A DNA stretch of 64,000 bases from Osmia lignaria lignaria (lineage: Eukaryota > Arthropoda > Insecta > Hymenoptera > Megachilidae): assembly GCF_051020975.1 (NCBI RefSeq), contig NC_135032.1, forward strand, positions 4,774,001-4,838,000. Direction: 5' to 3'. This document shows, in pieces, positions 62,096 through 64,000 of this stretch. Under the pieces are notes generated by a model, which saw only the letters and a program-made list of their open reading frames with translations, did no database searches and was not told the DNA's origin. Within the stretch, counting starts at the first letter, position 1, and each line of letters starts with the position of its first letter. The position numbers were made by a program, and so were the translations under genes.

Positions 62096-64000
62096 TTGCA
62101 GATTCATCTCAAGGGAAGGGGTCTGACGGACATATTTCGAGATATTTCTTCTTCTTGTTGTTCTTCTTCTGCACAGCTAAACTGGAAGTGGCATTTCCAG
62201 CTCGCAATAGTGCAGAGTTATTCCAAAGAAAGGGGCCACGATGTTTCTGTATCTCTATTATGTTGGTGCGGCTTCGGAACTTTTAAATATCTCGATACAT
62301 CTCGAAAACTACGCTTCTGATCAAAAAATATCATAGAACATATATTGTAGGAAACATAATTCTCTACAAAAAAGGTCTCTTAACATTTTGCCATAGCTCG
62401 CTTCGTTTCCGAGATATTTGCAGATTTATCTCAAGGGAAGGGGCCTGAGGGACATATTTCGAGATATTTCTTCTTCTTGTTGTTCTTCTTCTGCACAGCT
62501 AAGCTGGAAGTGGCATTTGCAGCTCGCAATAGTGCAGAGTTACCTCAAAGAAAGGGGCCACGGTGTTTCTGTATCTCTATTATGTTGGTGCCGCTTCGGA
62601 ACTTTTAAATATCTGGATATATCTCGAGAACTACGCATCTGATCAAAAAATATCATAGAACATAAAAAGTAGGAAACTTAATTCTCTACAAAAAAGGTCT
62701 CTTAACATTTTGCCATAGCTCGCTTGGTTTCCGAGATAGTTGCAGATTTATCTCAAGGGAAGGGGCCTGACGGACATATTTCCAGATATTTCTTCTTCTT
62801 GTTGTTCTTCTTCTGCACAGCTAAGCTGGAAGTGGCATTTGCAGCTCGCAATAGTGCAGAGTTATCTCAAAGAAAGGGGCCACGGTGTTTCTGTATCTCT
62901 ATTATGTTGGTGCGGCTTCGGAACTTTTAAATATCTTGATATATCTCGAGAACTACGCATCTGATCAAAAAATATCATAGAACATAAAAAGTAGGAAACC
63001 TAATTTTCTACAAAAAAGGTCGCTTAACATTTTGCCGTAGCTCGCTTCGTTTCCGAGATATTTGCAGATTTATCTCAAGGGAAGGGGCCTGACGGACATA
63101 TTTCGAGATATTTCTTCTTCTTGTTGTTCTTCTTCTGCACAGCTAAGCTGGAAGTGGCATTTGCAGCTCGCAGTAGTGCAGAGTTATCTCAAAGAAAGGG
63201 GCCACGGTGTTTCTGTATCTCTATTATGTTGGTGCGGCTTCGGAACTTTTAAATATCTTGATATATCTCGAGAACTACGCATCTGATCAAAAAATATCAT
63301 AGAACATAAAAAGTAGGAAACCTAATTTTCTACAAAAAAGGTCTCTTAACATTTTGCCGTAGCTCGCTTCGTTTCCGAGATATTTGCAGATTTATCTCAA
63401 GGGAAGGGGCCTGACGGACATATTTCGAAACATTTCTTATTCTTGTTGTTCTTCTTCTGCACAGCTAAGCTGGAAGTGGCATTTGCAGCGCGCAATAGTG
63501 CAGAGTTATCTCAAAGAAAGGGGCCACGGTGTTTCTGTATCTCTATTATGTTGGTGCGGCTTCGGAACTTTTAAATATCTTGATATATCTCGAGAACTAC
63601 GCATCTGATCAAAAAATATCATAGAACATAAAAAGTAGGAAACTTAATTCTCTACAAAAAAGGTCTCTTAATATTTTCCCATAGCTGGCATCGTTTCCGA
63701 GATATTTGCAGATTTATCTCAAGGGAAGGGGCCTGACGGACATATTCCGAGATATTTCTTCTTCTTGTTGTTCCTCTTCTGCACAGCTAAGCTGGAAGTG
63801 GCATTTGCAGCTCGCAATAGTGCAGAGTTATCTCAAAGAAAGGGGCCACGGTGTTTCTGTATCTCTATTATGTCTGTGCGGCTTCGGAACTTTTAAATAT
63901 CTTGATATATCTCGAGAACTACGCATCTGATCAAAAAATATCATAGAACATAAATTGTAGGAAACTTAATTCTCTACAAAAAACGTCTCTTAACATTTTG
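62096..64000 (+). repeat. 3220-bp ten-monomer block, copy 2 (cut by the window end)
   Basis: From about 62125 to the last base this matches 58905-60780 at an offset of 3220. I saw no difference in the blocks I compared, including all six private marker sets of copy 1. The first part of the unit at 62096 (GATTCATCTC, GGGGTCTGACGG) instead resembles 58233, so the junction lies between about 62122 and 62170. The copy continues beyond the window. Confidence 0.9.

Larger units (their letters stand above)
1..64000 (+). repeat. 322-bp satellite DNA array filling the window
   Basis: The same 322-bp unit repeats head to tail from the first to the last base, always in one orientation, with no unique sequence between units. 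Using the TTGCAGAT motif as phase mark, unit starts run from 305 to 63706, giving 197 complete units, a 304-bp fragment on the left and a 295-bp fragment on the right. Unit length is 322 bp except for eleven shorter ones: six of 321, four of 319 and one of 307. No unit is longer than 322. Units differ mainly by scattered substitutions, and neighbouring multi-monomer blocks are often nearly identical. Arrays like this are typical of eukaryotic centromeric or other constitutive heterochromatin; that location is inferred, not shown. I do not recognise the family. Confidence 0.98.

Noticed and set aside
305..63930. About 190 plus-strand open frames of 73-84 codons, one per monomer
   Set aside because: They open at TTG, not ATG, show no domain, end within the monomer, and are broken in many units. 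Their similarity follows from the repeat itself.
1..64000. CRISPR array
   Set aside because: The repeats are 322 bp and contiguous, with no unique spacers between short repeats and no cas genes.
1..64000. CENP-B box (NTTCGNNNNANNCGGGN)
   Set aside because: The TTCG-containing places I checked (CTTCGTTTCCGAG, CTTCGGAAC, TTTCGAGATATT) lack the CGGG half at the required spacing.
1..64000. Transposon or retroelement ends, tRNA or rRNA genes
   Set aside because: No sequence other than the 322-bp monomer occurs. There are no target-site duplications, terminal repeats, cloverleaf or ribosomal motifs.
1..64000. Telomeric repeat or array edge
   Set aside because: No short telomere-like tandem repeat and no transition to unique sequence is present at either end.

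Overview
The whole 64,000-base window is one uninterrupted tandem satellite-DNA array. A monomer of 322 bp (about 39% G+C, counted on the copy at 9314-9635) is repeated head to tail, all in the same orientation. There are 197 complete copies plus a 304-bp partial copy at the left edge and a 295-bp partial copy at the right edge. I found no unique sequence, protein gene, tRNA, rRNA, transposon or array edge. The array therefore continues past both ends. This points to a eukaryotic heterochromatic region, perhaps centromeric or pericentromeric. I do not recognise the satellite family and cannot name the organism; an animal such as an insect is only a guess.

Monomers fall into two main sequence types. 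Type I carries the palindrome GCACTAGTGC, a CTCGAAAAC tail and usually ATAAATTGTAGGAAACATAA. Type II carries GCAATAGTGC, a CTCGAGAAC tail and usually ATAAAAAGTAGGAAACTTAA. Many copies are mosaics of the two. Each monomer contains an internal 20-bp direct repeat 114 bp apart, several copies of a GAGATAT motif in both orientations, and a TTC-rich pyrimidine tract ending in CAG.

Layout by higher-order organisation: 1-2558, type I/I/GTG-type trimers; 2559-5772, alternating type II and type I dimers; 5773-10279, heterogeneous monomers; 10280-12211, two near-identical 966-bp trimers; 12212-14450, heterogeneous; 14451-17346, three trimers of the same kind as at the left end; 17347-23782, single-monomer duplications and alternating dimers; 23783-41491, a region built from a few recurring variants, with a core (26359-33120) of 1932-bp six-monomer units and one 966-bp half unit; 41492-44067, a 1288-bp four-monomer unit; 44712-46640, two more 966-bp trimers; 46641-51470, mixed; 51471-58875, a 3220-bp ten-monomer duplication with nested 966-bp and 1288-bp repeats; 58876-64000, a second 3220-bp duplication whose second copy runs off the window.

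The biology visible here is satellite evolution: unequal exchange, segmental amplification at several scales, and gene-conversion-like mosaicism. An open frame of about 74 codons recurs in most monomers, but it has no ATG, and many copies carry stops, frameshifts or lost starts. I regard it as a by-product of the conserved repeat, not a gene. I found no defence, metabolic or other gene system here.
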